In this document: positions 1-11,310 of the stretch, piece after piece
Numbering within the stretch: the first letter of the stretch is position 1
How the letters are laid out: every line of letters begins with the position of its first letter
NCBI GenBank assembly: GCA_030685235.1
Contig: MU839208.1
Coordinates: 1-64,000, forward strand
DNA from: Copromyces sp. CBS 386.78
Taxonomy: Eukaryota; Ascomycota; Sordariomycetes; Sordariales; Sordariaceae
DNA: 64,000 nt
Direction: 5' to 3'
The notes under the pieces: model-generated
Told to the model about the DNA's origin: nothing
Database searches by the model: none
The model's input: the letters and a program-made list of their open reading frames with translations, nothing else
Program-made: the position numbers and the translations under genes

Positions 1-95
1 AAAAAATTTTGGAGTGCATTAGTGTGCCTTGGCGCGCGGGAAGGGTGGGGCTACGGTGCAGGAAGACATTCATTACGGTGCGAAAAGACATTCTC
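1..95 (+). mobile_element. Terminal arm of a TIR element, cut by the window edge
   Basis: This GC-rich stretch matches the right arm of the element at 7780-8486 in the same orientation. Shared blocks include the start AAAATTTTGG.GTGCATTAG, CGCGCGGGA, GGGTGGGGC and the end GTGCGAAAAGAC.TTCTC. It stops at the same base (TTCTC), directly before TTATTAAT, and AT-rich Gypsy sequence follows. It is therefore probably the right end of a second copy whose body lies outside the window. It has no coding capacity. Compared with the other copy it carries small indels and substitutions, so the two are not recent duplicates. Confidence 0.7.
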
Positions 96-1495
96 TTATT
101 AATTAAGTATATTACCTTTATAATTTATTAAATATAATTCTTTCTAATTATAGTACGCAATTCGTTTTACGTTTTTAAAGTATTTTATATAAATAATTAA
201 CCGTTACTTGTAAATTGACCTCCGTTTTCTACCCTTAAACTAATATTTAAATAGAGCGTATTAATACAGAAATAAAATAATTCCTCCGTTTTTATATTAA
301 TTAAATATAGATTAATTAGGCTAAATAATTTCCTCTTACTAAGTTTATAGGTAATAACGCAATATTATTATCGATTAGCATTTTACCCTTCTTCGCTAAT
401 TACGGTTTTTACCCCCGAATAAGTATAGAGCCTCGTACTCCGCTATATTTAAATTTGTTACCCGCCTAATTAAAAGAGTATTATAAGGCTAACGAATTAA
501 TTAATTATTTTTAAACGATTTAGGATTTTATATCCTAATAAATAAAACGTACTTAAATATAGTACAAAAATAACGTTAACCATTACCGAATCGATTCGCC
601 TAAATATAAGGAAGGGGATTTAATATTCTTTAATATAATTAACTTCGTTAATAGCCAATTAATATTAAAATTCTACTTTCGTTAGGAAGGACCGTTTAAA
701 ATTATACGAACGGAGTTTTATATAATTTATTTCGCTCTACTTTTATATATAAAGTGCGCCCTTATTTTCTATATTTCTATAATTTAACCCTAGATCGGTA
801 AAGGCCTCCTTAATTAGAATATTTCAACGGACGTTAGGGTAAATAACAGTAGAATTATAATCCGTATAAATAATTACGAAGAACGTACTAAATAAGATTT
901 CAAAAAATTTATTAACTATGCTTAATTAGGTAATAATACCTATTAATACTATTATATATAGTAGAAAGGCGATTACTAACCGACTTAAGAATTTAAAACT
1001 AACATTATTAATTACGAAGAAATAATCCTCCCCTTCTATAAAGAGAACCCTAATAAATTTATACTTCTTAAAATTTAATAATAGTCCGAATATATTAATA
1101 TTACCCCGGTACCCGACTTTATATCCGCTCCCAAACCCCCTATATCCGTTTTTAAGCCTTTTGAGCCCGCTTTTAAACTATTTAGACGGCGTTCTACCCA
1201 TTTAATACGTTACGATTACAAATCCGTTATTATAATCAATATATTAATACCGTTACTATACGGCGTTACGATTGTTTATAAACTAATTAAATTATTAAAT
1301 AAGAATATAGAAGAGTCTTTAGCTTTATTATACGGCAAGATATTACGAAGGTTATTAAATATTTGGGTAGGTAGGATACTACTTATAGAGGTTACTAATT
1401 ACGATAAAATATTGGAAGAGATAAATTTAAGCAATTAAATTATTATTTTATATATATATTTAGTTAAAGCTATTAGAGTTTTTTTTAAAGGGGGA
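96..1495 (+). pseudogene. RIP-destroyed 3' pol (integrase C-terminus) of a Ty3/Gypsy element
   Basis: Read on the plus strand through TAA/TAG stops, about 600-720 gives KGDLIFFN, an asparagine- and phenylalanine-rich stretch, then FRKEGPFKIIRT. This is the conserved region after a Gypsy integrase core (KGDLVxL...RPSKKLDxRxxGPFxI). In intact elements it binds DNA and precedes a chromodomain. The apparent substitutions are what C-to-T and G-to-A changes would give. A purine tract (AAAGGGGGA, 1487-1495) and an LTR follow, which fits the 3' end of a plus-strand element. The integrase core, RT and 5' LTR are not in the window, because the TIR arm at 1-95 interrupts the element. No functional product is possible. 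Confidence 0.65.
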
Positions 1496-1711
1496 TAGTA
1501 TTATAGGATTAGTTTGTAATATACTTACTTTGTATTCGTACTATGACTATCGTTATAGTACAGTTACGTGTAGGGTTATATGCGCGTACGGCCTAGCTTT
1601 AGGGCTCTTGCCTATATAGCCAGTCCTCCGTACATATCCTTCCTTTCCTCTCCTTCGCACAATAACGTATATCTTACCCTACCCCCAATAGTGCCTCACC
1701 CCGTGATACTA
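1496..1711 (+). repeat. LTR (216 bp) of the left Gypsy element
   Basis: The stretch begins TAGTATTATAGG and ends CCCCGTGATACTA. The ends are inverted repeats once RIP transitions are allowed for (TAGTATCACGGGG against TAGTATTATAGGA), and the original termini were probably TGGTATCAC...GTGATACCA. A polypurine tract abuts its left side, so I read it as the 3' LTR of the element at 96-1495. Its interior is less AT-rich than its surroundings (about 1560-1710 is mixed), with pyrimidine runs. I found no second copy in the window, so it could instead be the 5' LTR of sequence to its right. Confidence 0.6.
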
Positions 1712-4700
1712 TTGCCTACTTCGATTAAGTATATAATGTCATATTAGACCGCTACTCGAAAAGGATAGAACGAAAACGATAGTACTTAATTTAACCGCCT
1801 TACCAACGTAATAGTACGATCAACTAAGCGAATACTTGGAAATCTTAATAAGCCGACCGTGAAAACTGGAAAGGAAAAATAAAAAAAAAAGACGGAAAAT
1901 CAGAATGACAAAAGAAAATACCCCACAGTCGTGCGTATCTAAACAGTTCCGTAGAGAAATTATGTAACGCCAGATCGCCTTTCTTATTAAACTTAACAAT
2001 AAAACGGTAAGTATCGAGCTACTTCTATACCTAATCGGGTTTAGTCCCGAAAATATAATAAAGGGCTTCGACAATTTTACCTAAATTACTACTAAATTTA
2101 ACGCGCTTACCTCAAAAGAATATACTAATTTACTAAAAAAGGGTAATATTACGTAACAAATATTAAAAATCATTAATAATTACTTCGCATCGCTCAATAT
2201 AAATCAAAATTAAATCTTCGAACAAATTAATAAATAAATAATAATCAATAAAAATATTAATCTTACTATCTATATAGACTCTATAGCGCTTTTTATTTTT
2301 AAAAATATTAAAATAGAATATTCCAACGTTAAAAAACTTCTACTAAATTTATTTATTATTAATAATACTAGTAAAAATAATCGATCTTCCGTTTTCGCGC
2401 TCTTTAAATTCGGTAATACAAACGTAAATCTCCTCTAACATATTATTAAGGAGAAGGGCATTTTCTAATATAATATTAGTACTATTAACTTCTTCTAATA
2501 AATAAAAAGAATTAGAAGAATTATCGGCGAAATATACTAAAGTACGCTATTTATTACCGGAAAGAGTTCTTTAATAATTATCGGAATATAATAAAGGGAA
2601 ACCTTATTAAACGGGAATAAATTAACTATTAATAAATTAAATTAATAGAATATAGGCCGAAGAAATCTATGTAGAAATAAATTAAACGGGAGCCCTAAAC
2701 GCCTAAATTAATATTCGCTAAATTCATTCAACCTAATTAATTTACTTAATAAAGCGGGTATATTATTCAACCTAATAATTACACTTTTCAGCTTTATTAT
2801 TATTAACGGGCTATTAATCCTATTTAATAATCTCTTCGGGAATTATACCGTTATTAACAACGCTTTTAAAAATTAGGTTATAATATCCTATAATTAATAG
2901 AAAATTATTAACGCGTATATAAATAAGTAAGTAATTAGAATTAATAATTAATAATTAATAATTAATATAATCGATCTAAAGATTTTTTATATAATTCGTA
3001 AAATTAATAATATTCTAAGGGTCCCTAACGCTAATTATAATAAAATTAATAATAAGACCGGAAATACTAAAGCGCTAAAGCCGATTTATTATTATATAAT
3101 CGGAAAAATAACCGGAATATTGCCGCGCAATTATAAAAACTGCAAAACTAAACCCTAATTTTATATTATTTCTAATAAAGCGTAAAATATTTTAAATAGA
3201 ATTAACGAAATAAACGGGAAATTTATCGGCTATAGTAAATTCTAATAATTAATTTATACAATTTTACTACTACTTCTATACGAATTGAATTAACGCCTCT
3301 ACTTATACTATATTTATAAAAACCCTCGTAATAGAATTAATAGTAAACTTCTTAATAAGGGCGGCGGCGGCATTTACTACTAAACTTATTTAAAAAATAA
3401 TAAATTTAATAGGTGAAAGCGGGCGAACGTAAATTTTAATCGATTAAATAAGTAGTATATTAGTTATAATAACGGAAATTTTAGAAGGAGCCGGTAGGAA
3501 CGGCGGTATATCGACTATTTTAACTGTATCGGAAAAATTAGAATCGTTAGGATCTTAGGAACTAGTAATAGAAAAAGCGTTAATACTTTTAAGAATTAGT
3601 ACGCGAGCGGTAATATTAATAATATCTTCGCCTATATTATAAGGAGCGGGCAAGGGAAATAATAATTAAACCTAATCTATTTCTACTTTTATAATTTCCT
3701 TTACCTTTTTATATTCCTTCCTTAAATTTATATAAAAAATTTACTAATACTTCTTCCTCAATTATATAAATTGTTTATCTACTTTTCTAAAAGGCTAAAT
3801 TTAACAGATTGGGACCGGATAATTATTAATTATATTATAATATCTACGTAAGACGAATACTATTTCCTTATCGGCTACGTTATAATCGACGGCCTAACTT
3901 TTATTGTAATTATTAATAACGAATTTTTTAAGCCAATTTTTATTAATTCTAATATAACCGTCTTCCTTAAAATAAAACTACGCAATTTTAATAATAAGAT
4001 TACTAGCTACTACAATAAAATGTTCTTTATAGTAAATTTAAGGTTGCTTAATAACGAATTAATAAATTTATTGTACTTTATAAGTAATTTAATCGTTTTA
4101 AAACTTAAAAACCAATTTGGGTTCGCTATTATTTTCGGCTATTTTAAAGGCTAACTATTAAATTTAAATAAATAAAATATATAAAGAAAGGGGTAAAAAT
4201 ACTATTTAAAAGGGTTTTATATTAAAGAAATTAATTCGAATAAATTGAATAAATAGTAATAAATTTAATAAATCGTTATTAAAACTATTATAAGGAATAT
4301 AATCTCCCCCTTTACGAAAAGAAGAGAAAGGAATAATAAAATCGGTTTAAATTGAACTATAAGTATTACTTATTATGTAAAAAGAGTCTTTATAAATAAT
4401 ACTATAAATAATAATAATAATAAAAAGTAAAAAGTATAACTAATTATTAAATAGAATAATAGTATATAATAATAGGCAATAATATTATTAAAGGAAATAT
4501 AAAGTAATATTGACGAAAGCCTCAACTTAGGACCTTACATACGACTTTACAAAGTATAATATAATAATAGTCTTATTCCCTATGCTACTTATCGATAGCG
4601 CTTTATTGGCATGGGGTACTTCTCCTAGTTCTCTAGAGGAAATTGTGCGGCGATAAGCGCCGTCGGATAAAAACCGCTAGTTCCTTTCGGTCGCGAATAA

Positions 4701-6899
4701 ATTGCGCCTGCTCTATTTCGATTCTATTTATAGCGGTACTTACCTACCGCCTTAATAAATAAATTACTTCCCTTTTACCGCCTTCGATTTAATATTAGAA
4801 TAATTGAGATATTATTTTCGTACGCCGTTCCTTCTTCTTAAACCGCTTATAGCAATTGTCCCTTCCTTATCGTTTACCCTTATTCCCGCCTCGTTATTAT
4901 TTTTTAAACTCCTATAATTCTACTAAGGTTTATATAAGCGTAAAGGCCCTTCTTTTCCTTCTATATAAGAATTCTTCTCCGCCGCTATCTTTCGAGCTTT
5001 CTTTTCTTCTTTATTTAATTAACTTTTAAAATAGCGTTTTCTTTTATTAGCTATATTCCCGACCGTCTTCCCGGCCGTATATTTAACCCTTTGGGCTTCG
5101 TAATTTACATTAATTGCAGTACTATTAAGCGTAGTATTAATTTCGTCCGTATAATAGACTTTCCGTCCTTTAAATTCGTTTATTTCTTTATACTTCCTTT
5201 TTCTCCGGCGTCCGAATTTTAAGCCCTTATCCAGGTATTATCCTCTAACCCTACCTTTAACCTTCCTCCCGGCCAATAAATCCTTTTTATCCTTACATTT
5301 ACTTCCCCTTCTTTTTATTAATTATATTAATTAATATTATCTATTATACTCCCTACTTCTATTATAGTTTGAAATTTACTAACTACGTTTATAATATTCT
5401 ATCCTTTAATATAATTATATTCCGTATATTTTTTATAGAATATATTTATTATATTAATATTAAGAATAAATTTCTTCCCGCGGTTTTCTTTTCGTTTTCT
5501 TTTCTAATATTCTTCGAAACGCCGGTAAATAGAGCGCTATTTATCCCTTTACTAATACGAAATATATATTAGATATTCCATTAGATTATTACAATAAATA
5601 TAATATTATTTAAATTATAATTATTATTTTATCCCGCTTTTAAAGTAATATCGGTCCCTTAGTTCGTTGTTTCTATAATATTTATATTAACTTCTTTAAG
5701 GACGTACGTAAATACTTAATTACGGACGGTTTCCCGTATAATTTTAATATCCTTCTTCGCTATTAGAATATAAAGGTCGAGGATTATTAGTATAAAGGAT
5801 ATTGCGAAATATTTTTAGCCAATTATTTTACCACTCCCGTTTTCAATTATAGTAAAGGAAATATTAGTGCTAATTCCCTAATAATAATTAATAATTTTAC
5901 TAATCCCCTTCTAATTAATAAAGATTAGGTTTAATAGTATTATAAAATTATTAGGAATTAGGAATTAATATTTAATATATTTTATAAATTCTTCGCCTAC
6001 GAAGAATATTAATTAGTTATTTCGGTACTACCTTCGTAATTAGGTAATTATTATAATTAACGTAATTTAATTCATCTTCTTCCTATTTCTCCTATATTCT
6101 TTTATTTTAGTATTATAATTAAATATATTTACGAATATTATATAAATTTATTGCGTTACTTTCTTTTTAATTTAATTATTAAATAGTATTCGTTTAGTTT
6201 ATTAAATTATAATATTTACGAAAGGATTCTCTTAGTTCGGGTTTTATTATTTAAATAAATTTAGAACTTTTTTTTCGTTTACAATTAATCGGTTACCGTT
6301 ATTTAGTAATCGGTTATTTATAAATAGTTTAGGACGATATACGCGAAAATTTCTTTATTTATATTGTAAAAATAGATTAATATTATAATATCCGGAATTT
6401 TCTTTTAGAAGAAGAAGGACCGGAAGTTTATAATTTCTATTTTTATTTAGGTAAGAAGGGAATTTTTTATTTTAGATAATAGGTATTATTTATTATTATC
6501 TTCCGGTTATTAAATTTCCTTTTTTTTTCGTTTTATATCGATTATATATTATTTTATAATATTATTACTAAATTTCGGGTTGAAGTCGGCGATAGTAAAT
6601 TCGTACTATTAATTTAATTTAATTACCGCTGCCGCTAATTAGTAATTATAGTACGATATTTATTCTTTTATTATTACTTTTTTTAATTACCCTTTATAAT
6701 TTATAGCGGTTAATTCTAATATTTATAATAGGGGCGGCTACGCCCCTATTATCTAGAGCGGATTTATTATAATCGCTAAAAATTTCTCTTTCGATATTTA
6801 TTTTTTAATTTATTTAATTTTAGCGGTATTACTTTCTAATTTATCAGCGGGTAGCCGACTTCTTATTCTCTTTACTTAAATACGGTTAATTATTTAAAT
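1712..6899. other. Unassigned AT-rich, RIP-mutated repeat DNA
   Basis: The base composition is extremely AT-rich and every frame is broken mainly by TAA and TAG. Some stretches keep suggestive plus-strand coding, for example about 2.0-2.5 kb and 3.75-4.15 kb (KLRNFNNKITSYYNKMFF and neighbours), but I cannot tie them to a named family. A slightly GC-richer island lies at about 4600-4740. The part from about 6.0 to 6.9 kb is probably the downstream continuation of the minus-strand LINE, including an RNase H-like zone near 6.7-6.8 kb, which I could not confirm. No functional gene is present. Confidence 0.6.
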
Positions 6900-7567
6900 T
6901 ATAGTCCTTCGGACGAATTTTATTTAGTTCGTACGGGCGAACCTTTCTTCGAAAGTTCTAACCTATTTATTAAAGTAGAAATCGAATAGCGGATAAAAAA
7001 TTTCCGTTTTTAAATTCTTTACTAACGTAATTTTATACGCCCCGGCGATAATTCTTAAATATTTAATTTAATATTTAATTAGCCCAATTACTATCTTTCG
7101 TAATTCGCTATAGATTTCGGTCGGCTAATAGAAGGCTAATACTCTATATACAATTACACTCCGAATATACTTAATATAAATTTCCTTCGCTCGTATAAAA
7201 GAATAACCCTAAATCTTCGCCGCTAATTATATTAATACATTCGTTTACGTAGTTATTTTCTTTTTTACTACCTCTATATATATTTAGTAATTGAATTTCC
7301 GATTTAACTAAACCCCAAGGAATTTAATTAATTCCGTTAGTTTAAATACAACTCCCCTAATTTAGAGAATTTCCGTTCTTAGTTCCCTCGTCCGCATGAA
7401 ATATATAAGCTCCGTTTTATTTGCTTCGAATTCTATCCCTCTCTCAACTGCCCAACCCGAGCAGATGTCCTATACCGCTTAGAGCGTCCGACAGTTTTCC
7501 TCGGTGGTCTTAGCCACCGCGACAATGTTGGTATCGTCGGCGAAGCCGACGGTGATCGCGTTTTGGA
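6900..7567 (-). pseudogene. LINE (non-LTR retrotransposon) reverse-transcriptase remnant
   Basis: On the minus strand, 7511-7543 reads FADDTNIVAVA, the F/YADD catalytic motif of a LINE reverse transcriptase. It is followed at family-typical spacing by a WAVERGIEFEANKTELIYF segment and by FLGVxLNRKFNY (RT thumb, normally FLGVWLDRKLxW). Further downstream, about 7050-6950, a GAYKITLVKNLKTE-like stretch matches the conserved post-RT region (GAYKATPxxxLExE) of Tad-like fungal LINEs. The part from about 7390 to 7567 is near 50% GC and hardly mutated, while the rest is heavily RIP-mutated. Upstream RT motifs are missing beyond 7567, so the copy is truncated. An intact copy would make the polymerase for target-primed integration. 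Confidence 0.75.
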
Positions 7568-7779
7568 TAGTGGCCTTTACAAAGTATAAGCAAAGTAAAT
7601 ATTAGGTTAATATAATATAAATTAATAATTTAATTAACCTTAATAGAGGTTAATTAGGGAGCACTCTTATATAGTATAGACCGCTCAAATAAGCGTATAC
7701 TAAGATAGAGCGGGTCATCCGGGCATCTGCCCAGAATTCCCCTAACATATAAGTTTTTTTTTATAACTTCCTTATTATT

Positions 7780-8486
7780 GAGAAAGTCTTTTCGCACTGC
7801 TATAAAAGTCTTACAGCACTGTCGCCCCACCCACTTACACTCTTCCCGCGCGCTAATGCACTCCAAAATGTTTGAGCCAATCAAATCGCTCGCATCCATT
7901 TGAGTCTCCACACTCAGCTTGGCAGCAGTATTCTTTCATAGATTTTACACCAGAAATCTGGGCACATTCTTTAGTCACGTGCCCAGCCCAGATGTGCGCC
8001 CAGATCTGCACCCAGATCTACCCGTGCACCCAGATTGGCCACTTTACAGCGCACTTTACAGGGCACTTAGCGGCACGGTCGCACATCGCACGGCTGTCAC
8101 GGCTGTCACGGCTGTCACGGCTGTCATGGCTGTCAGCGATTGTCACAGCTGTCAGTGACTGTTACGGCTATTACGGCTATTACGGCTGTCAACGATTATA
8201 ACAGCTGTCACGGCTGTCACAGCTGTCAGCGATTGGCTGTTAGCGATTGTCACGGCTGTCAGCGATCCGTGTGCAGGGGTAGGATGTGTAATGGGCTGTA
8301 ATCTGGGGGCTTGGCGGGCGCGGTACGGTTTGCTGACGCCAAGAACTGGAGCGTGGAGACTCAGAATGGATGCGAGCGATTTGATTGGCTCAAAAATTTT
8401 GGGGTGCATTAGCGCGCGGGAGCGATGGGGCGAGGGTGGGGCGACAGTGCCGTAAGACTTTTATAGCAGTGCGAAAAGACTTTCTC
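7780..8486. mobile_element. 707-bp non-autonomous TIR element with long inverted arms
   Basis: Arms of roughly 145 bp (7780-about 7925 and about 8340-8486) are inverted copies. Both end GAGAAAGTCTTTTCGCACTGC when read inward, and both contain the palindrome-like GATTTGATTGGCTCAAA. The element is flanked on both sides by TTATTATT (7772-7779 and 8487-8494), an apparent 8-bp target duplication, although the flanks are low in complexity. It is GC-rich inside an AT-rich RIP block. Short frames cross it but none looks like a transposase. Long arms suggest a Mutator-like element and the 8-bp duplication suggests hAT or a related superfamily, so I leave it unclassified. It interrupts the DNA between the LINE remnant and the minus-strand Gypsy element. 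Confidence 0.75.
8091..8270. repeat. GGCTGTCAC tandem array inside the TIR element
   Basis: A 9-bp unit (CGGCTGTCA in one phase) is repeated directly four times and then degenerates into variants spaced by GCGATT. Several units read GGCTATTAC, which is the unit with a G-to-A and a C-to-T change, as RIP would produce. Just to the left, at about 7980-8035, a looser CCCAGAT-containing motif recurs. The array occupies the loop between the two inverted arms. Confidence 0.8.
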
Positions 8487-9089
8487 TTATTATTAGCCTT
8501 TATTTAAAAAACTTTAGCGTATTTTAGAATCCTAATATACTAGTCCGGCTTTAATTCGATTTTTATTTACTCGTTTTCTAATAAATTTGCGAATCCTTTA
8601 TTTTAAAAAATATCTTCGTAATTATTAAGGATTTTACTAACGTATTTAGCAATTTCGGAATCCCTATTATAAATTTTAACGCCAATCTTATATTGAATTA
8701 CCGGATTAACTATTTAAAATTCGAAAACGGGGGCTTATAATTAATTACCGCTAACTACTATACGTATAGCTCCTTCGACTATATTTATATCGTTAGATTC
8801 GATATAGTAAATATATAAATCTAGTCTAAATAAAGTTAGGTACTTAATTCTAGCTCCTTTATATATATAAATTAGTTTTTAAATATCGTTTTTAACGACG
8901 ATATATTAGTAATTTAACGTTATTATTTATACGAAAGTTATAAACTTCGGTTAGTAATTAAGTATAAATATTAAATCTTAATCTTACTTATTAATCGTAT
9001 TATAGTTAACGGTAATTTAAATAGTAATATTAGATTAAATTGTAACGTAATGTATAGAAGTAACTTTTATATAGACTTTGTGGCCGTAA

Positions 9090-9450
9090 GCTTTAACGCT
9101 AATAAGTATTTCGATTACCTAGTACGAATTAATTAATACGAATCCCTTCGTTAAATATATATTAAAACGTTTTAGAACTAAGTAGTCGATTCCTAATAGT
9201 ATATTAGCTTTTAAATCGTTAACAATAGTCGCTTCGCGTATAAAACTTATTAAATAATAGCCGGTTTAACTTAGAAGTCGGCCTTTGAAAAATATTAGTA
9301 AAATCACGTATTCGATTAAAATATATCTACCGTTCCCAATTCCTTCAACTATTAAGAGTATTGCCTTATATTAAATTTAAATATTAGGATAGTATTTTTA
9401 TAGTACTTTTCAATCGATTAGTATAGTACCGCATCTTATATCGCCGTAAA
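9090..9450 (-). pseudogene. Retroviral-type aspartic protease domain of the Gypsy element, inactivated
   Basis: The minus strand reads DIRCGTILID at about 9442-9413 and then, from 9349, VEGIGNG, EYVILLIFFKG, a stop, FIREATIVNDLKANILLGID (ending near 9170) and LVLKRFNIYLTKGF. This follows the order of fungal Gypsy proteases: DTGCG.SLID, VRGIG, EYV.LPIYF.G, REVHLVDDLKANMLIGND. The active-site Asp-Thr-Gly has become Asp-Ile-Arg through changes of RIP type (ACG to ATA, GGA to AGA). The intact enzyme cleaves the Gag-Pol polyprotein; this copy cannot. Confidence 0.7.
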
Positions 9451-10262
9451 TATTTAGTTCTTCTTTTAAGTTTTCTAGGTTTAGTATAATAAATAGTTAT
9501 ATATAAGAATAAGAATTGAAACCAAAATTTATATTAATAAATAATCGGCTATTTATATTAGATTTGATAATCGGAAGTTTTATTTCTTAAGTTAGAAGAT
9601 TAATTCTATTAATGCTTACTTACTATTATTTAGAATTTAACTTAAAGACTTCCGCTAATTTAATATTATTAAATCCTTATTTTTTACTTAAAGTTAAGTC
9701 TGGTCGATAATATCTAAAATTCTTATATTATAGAATCCGTCGATAATTATATTATATTGTAATAGATTCTTTTACTTTCGTCTTTTAAACTATTAACGTT
9801 TAAAGTAAACGGTATAAACGTATTATATTAATTTGTTATAACTTTAGAAAATCTTTAAATATATAATATAACGTTCGTCCTCCGTCGTCGTAATAAAATT
9901 AATAAACGATTTATCGCCTTAGTCCTATTTATTTTATAGGTATTCGGAGGCGGGCTCGAAATATAAGGGGTCAATTAATAATTTAGTATTAAGAAATAGC
10001 CCCGTATAATCGTAACTTTATATTACAATATAATAAACTATAAAATCTTCCTATACGTCCTCGACAGTAAGTAATAAATATATCGAATTTATTTCATTAT
10101 ATTCGTCGTAGTATATAAATTATTATTTTATAGCCTTGGGGGCTATTAGTAGGGCTGTTAAACGATAGTTTTCTAAGATAAAATTTTATTATTAACAATT
10201 GCCCTACGGATTTCCTTAAGATTAACCTTAATTACTATATTAATTCTACTAGTTCGGGGGGC

Positions 10263-10370
10263 GAATTTGGTTGTACGATCCTTAGCCTTGAATTTGGTTG
10301 TACGATCCCTAATTTTAATATCCCTAGTTTTAATATCCTTAATTCTAATATCCACGATTTTAATTAATAG
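10263..10370. repeat. Short tandem repeats in the Gypsy gag region
   Basis: GAATTTGGTTGTACGATCC occurs twice, about 28 bp apart. It is followed by three to four copies of a 15-bp unit of the type TTTTAATATCCCTAG. On the minus strand they give repeated D-RTTKF and IKIRD/IKTRD peptides, as in a basic linker of a Gag protein. Confidence 0.6.
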
Positions 10371-11202
10371 TACTTCGATTCGGGTTATTAAAGCCCGACC
10401 TATTATTTTAGTAGCCGCTTTATCTTTGTATTTAATTTAATTGACGGGGTATTATATTTAGTCTATTGTAGTAGTATTAGAAAATTAGCCCGCGGATAAT
10501 ACTCTCCTTTTTACGAAGTTCGGTTATAAATATATCGATAATTGAAGTTAAATTGGGTTTAATTAAATTCGTTGAAATTTCCGGATTAAAAACTTTGAAG
10601 ATAGCAATTAACTAGCCTAATTTATCGAAATTACAACTTTTAACATTACGAATAGTAATTTAAACGGAGGTTAATATATTTTTCCTTTAATATAAATCCT
10701 ATAGTATAAATTTAATTCTTTTAATTTTACCGAACGCTATTAAGTAATCTAATTTGAACTAATCCTTCAATTTAATATATATTGCATTAATTAAGGCTAT
10801 TTCTAATAATAGGCAGTCCGTTTCAAATAGTATATAATTATATTAAGTTAAGGCTGGGCCTATTAAATACTAGGTCCAAATTCGACGAATTTAAACTTTC
10901 CTATTAAGGCCGAAATTACAGGCTTAATACTGAAGTTTATCGATAAACGTATAGATATTTATATATTTATTAATTTTACCGACGGAAATTACCTTATTTA
11001 TTAACGTTATAAATAGATCGAAATAACCGATATCCGCAGCTTTAACGTTATAGCCGGAATTGGATACAATTGAGTTTAATACGGCGACTCTCGTTATAAT
11101 TTTAACGACCGTCCTTAAAACTAAGGCAATAATTTTTTTTTATATTATATTCCCAATTATATTAATATTCCTATCTACATTACATTAACATTAATCGAAT
11201 TC

Positions 11203-11310
11203 AATTTAGCGACGAGCCTCCTTAGACTCAGCTTAACAACGAGCTTCCTTAAATTCGGTTTAACGACGAGTTTTTTTAAATTCGATTTAACAACGTTTTT
11301 CTTCGAATTG
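11203..11310 (-). repeat. 27-bp tandem repeat coding for nine-residue units
   Basis: Four adjacent 27-bp units of the type AATTTAGCGACGAGCCTCC TTAGACTC can be aligned, and looser copies continue to the right. On the minus strand each unit gives a nine-residue peptide (SNLKKLVVK, PNLRKLVVK, LSLRRLVAK). Unit divergence is mostly by transitions, as expected from RIP on an older array. The array lies in the presumed gag region of the minus-strand Gypsy element. Confidence 0.65.

Noticed and set aside
3080..3170. Zinc-knuckle-like segment (IGKITGILPRNY) suggesting a gag
   Set aside because: One of the Cys positions would need a change that RIP cannot make, so the CX2CX4HX4C pattern is not supported.
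8091..8270. CRISPR-like regular repeats
   Set aside because: The units are 9 bp in direct tandem without unique spacers, in a eukaryotic transposon.
7872..8409. Open frames across the TIR element that could be a small transposase
   Set aside because: They are translations of the 9-bp array and the arms (Arg-Leu-Ser and Thr-Ala-Val repeats) without catalytic residues.
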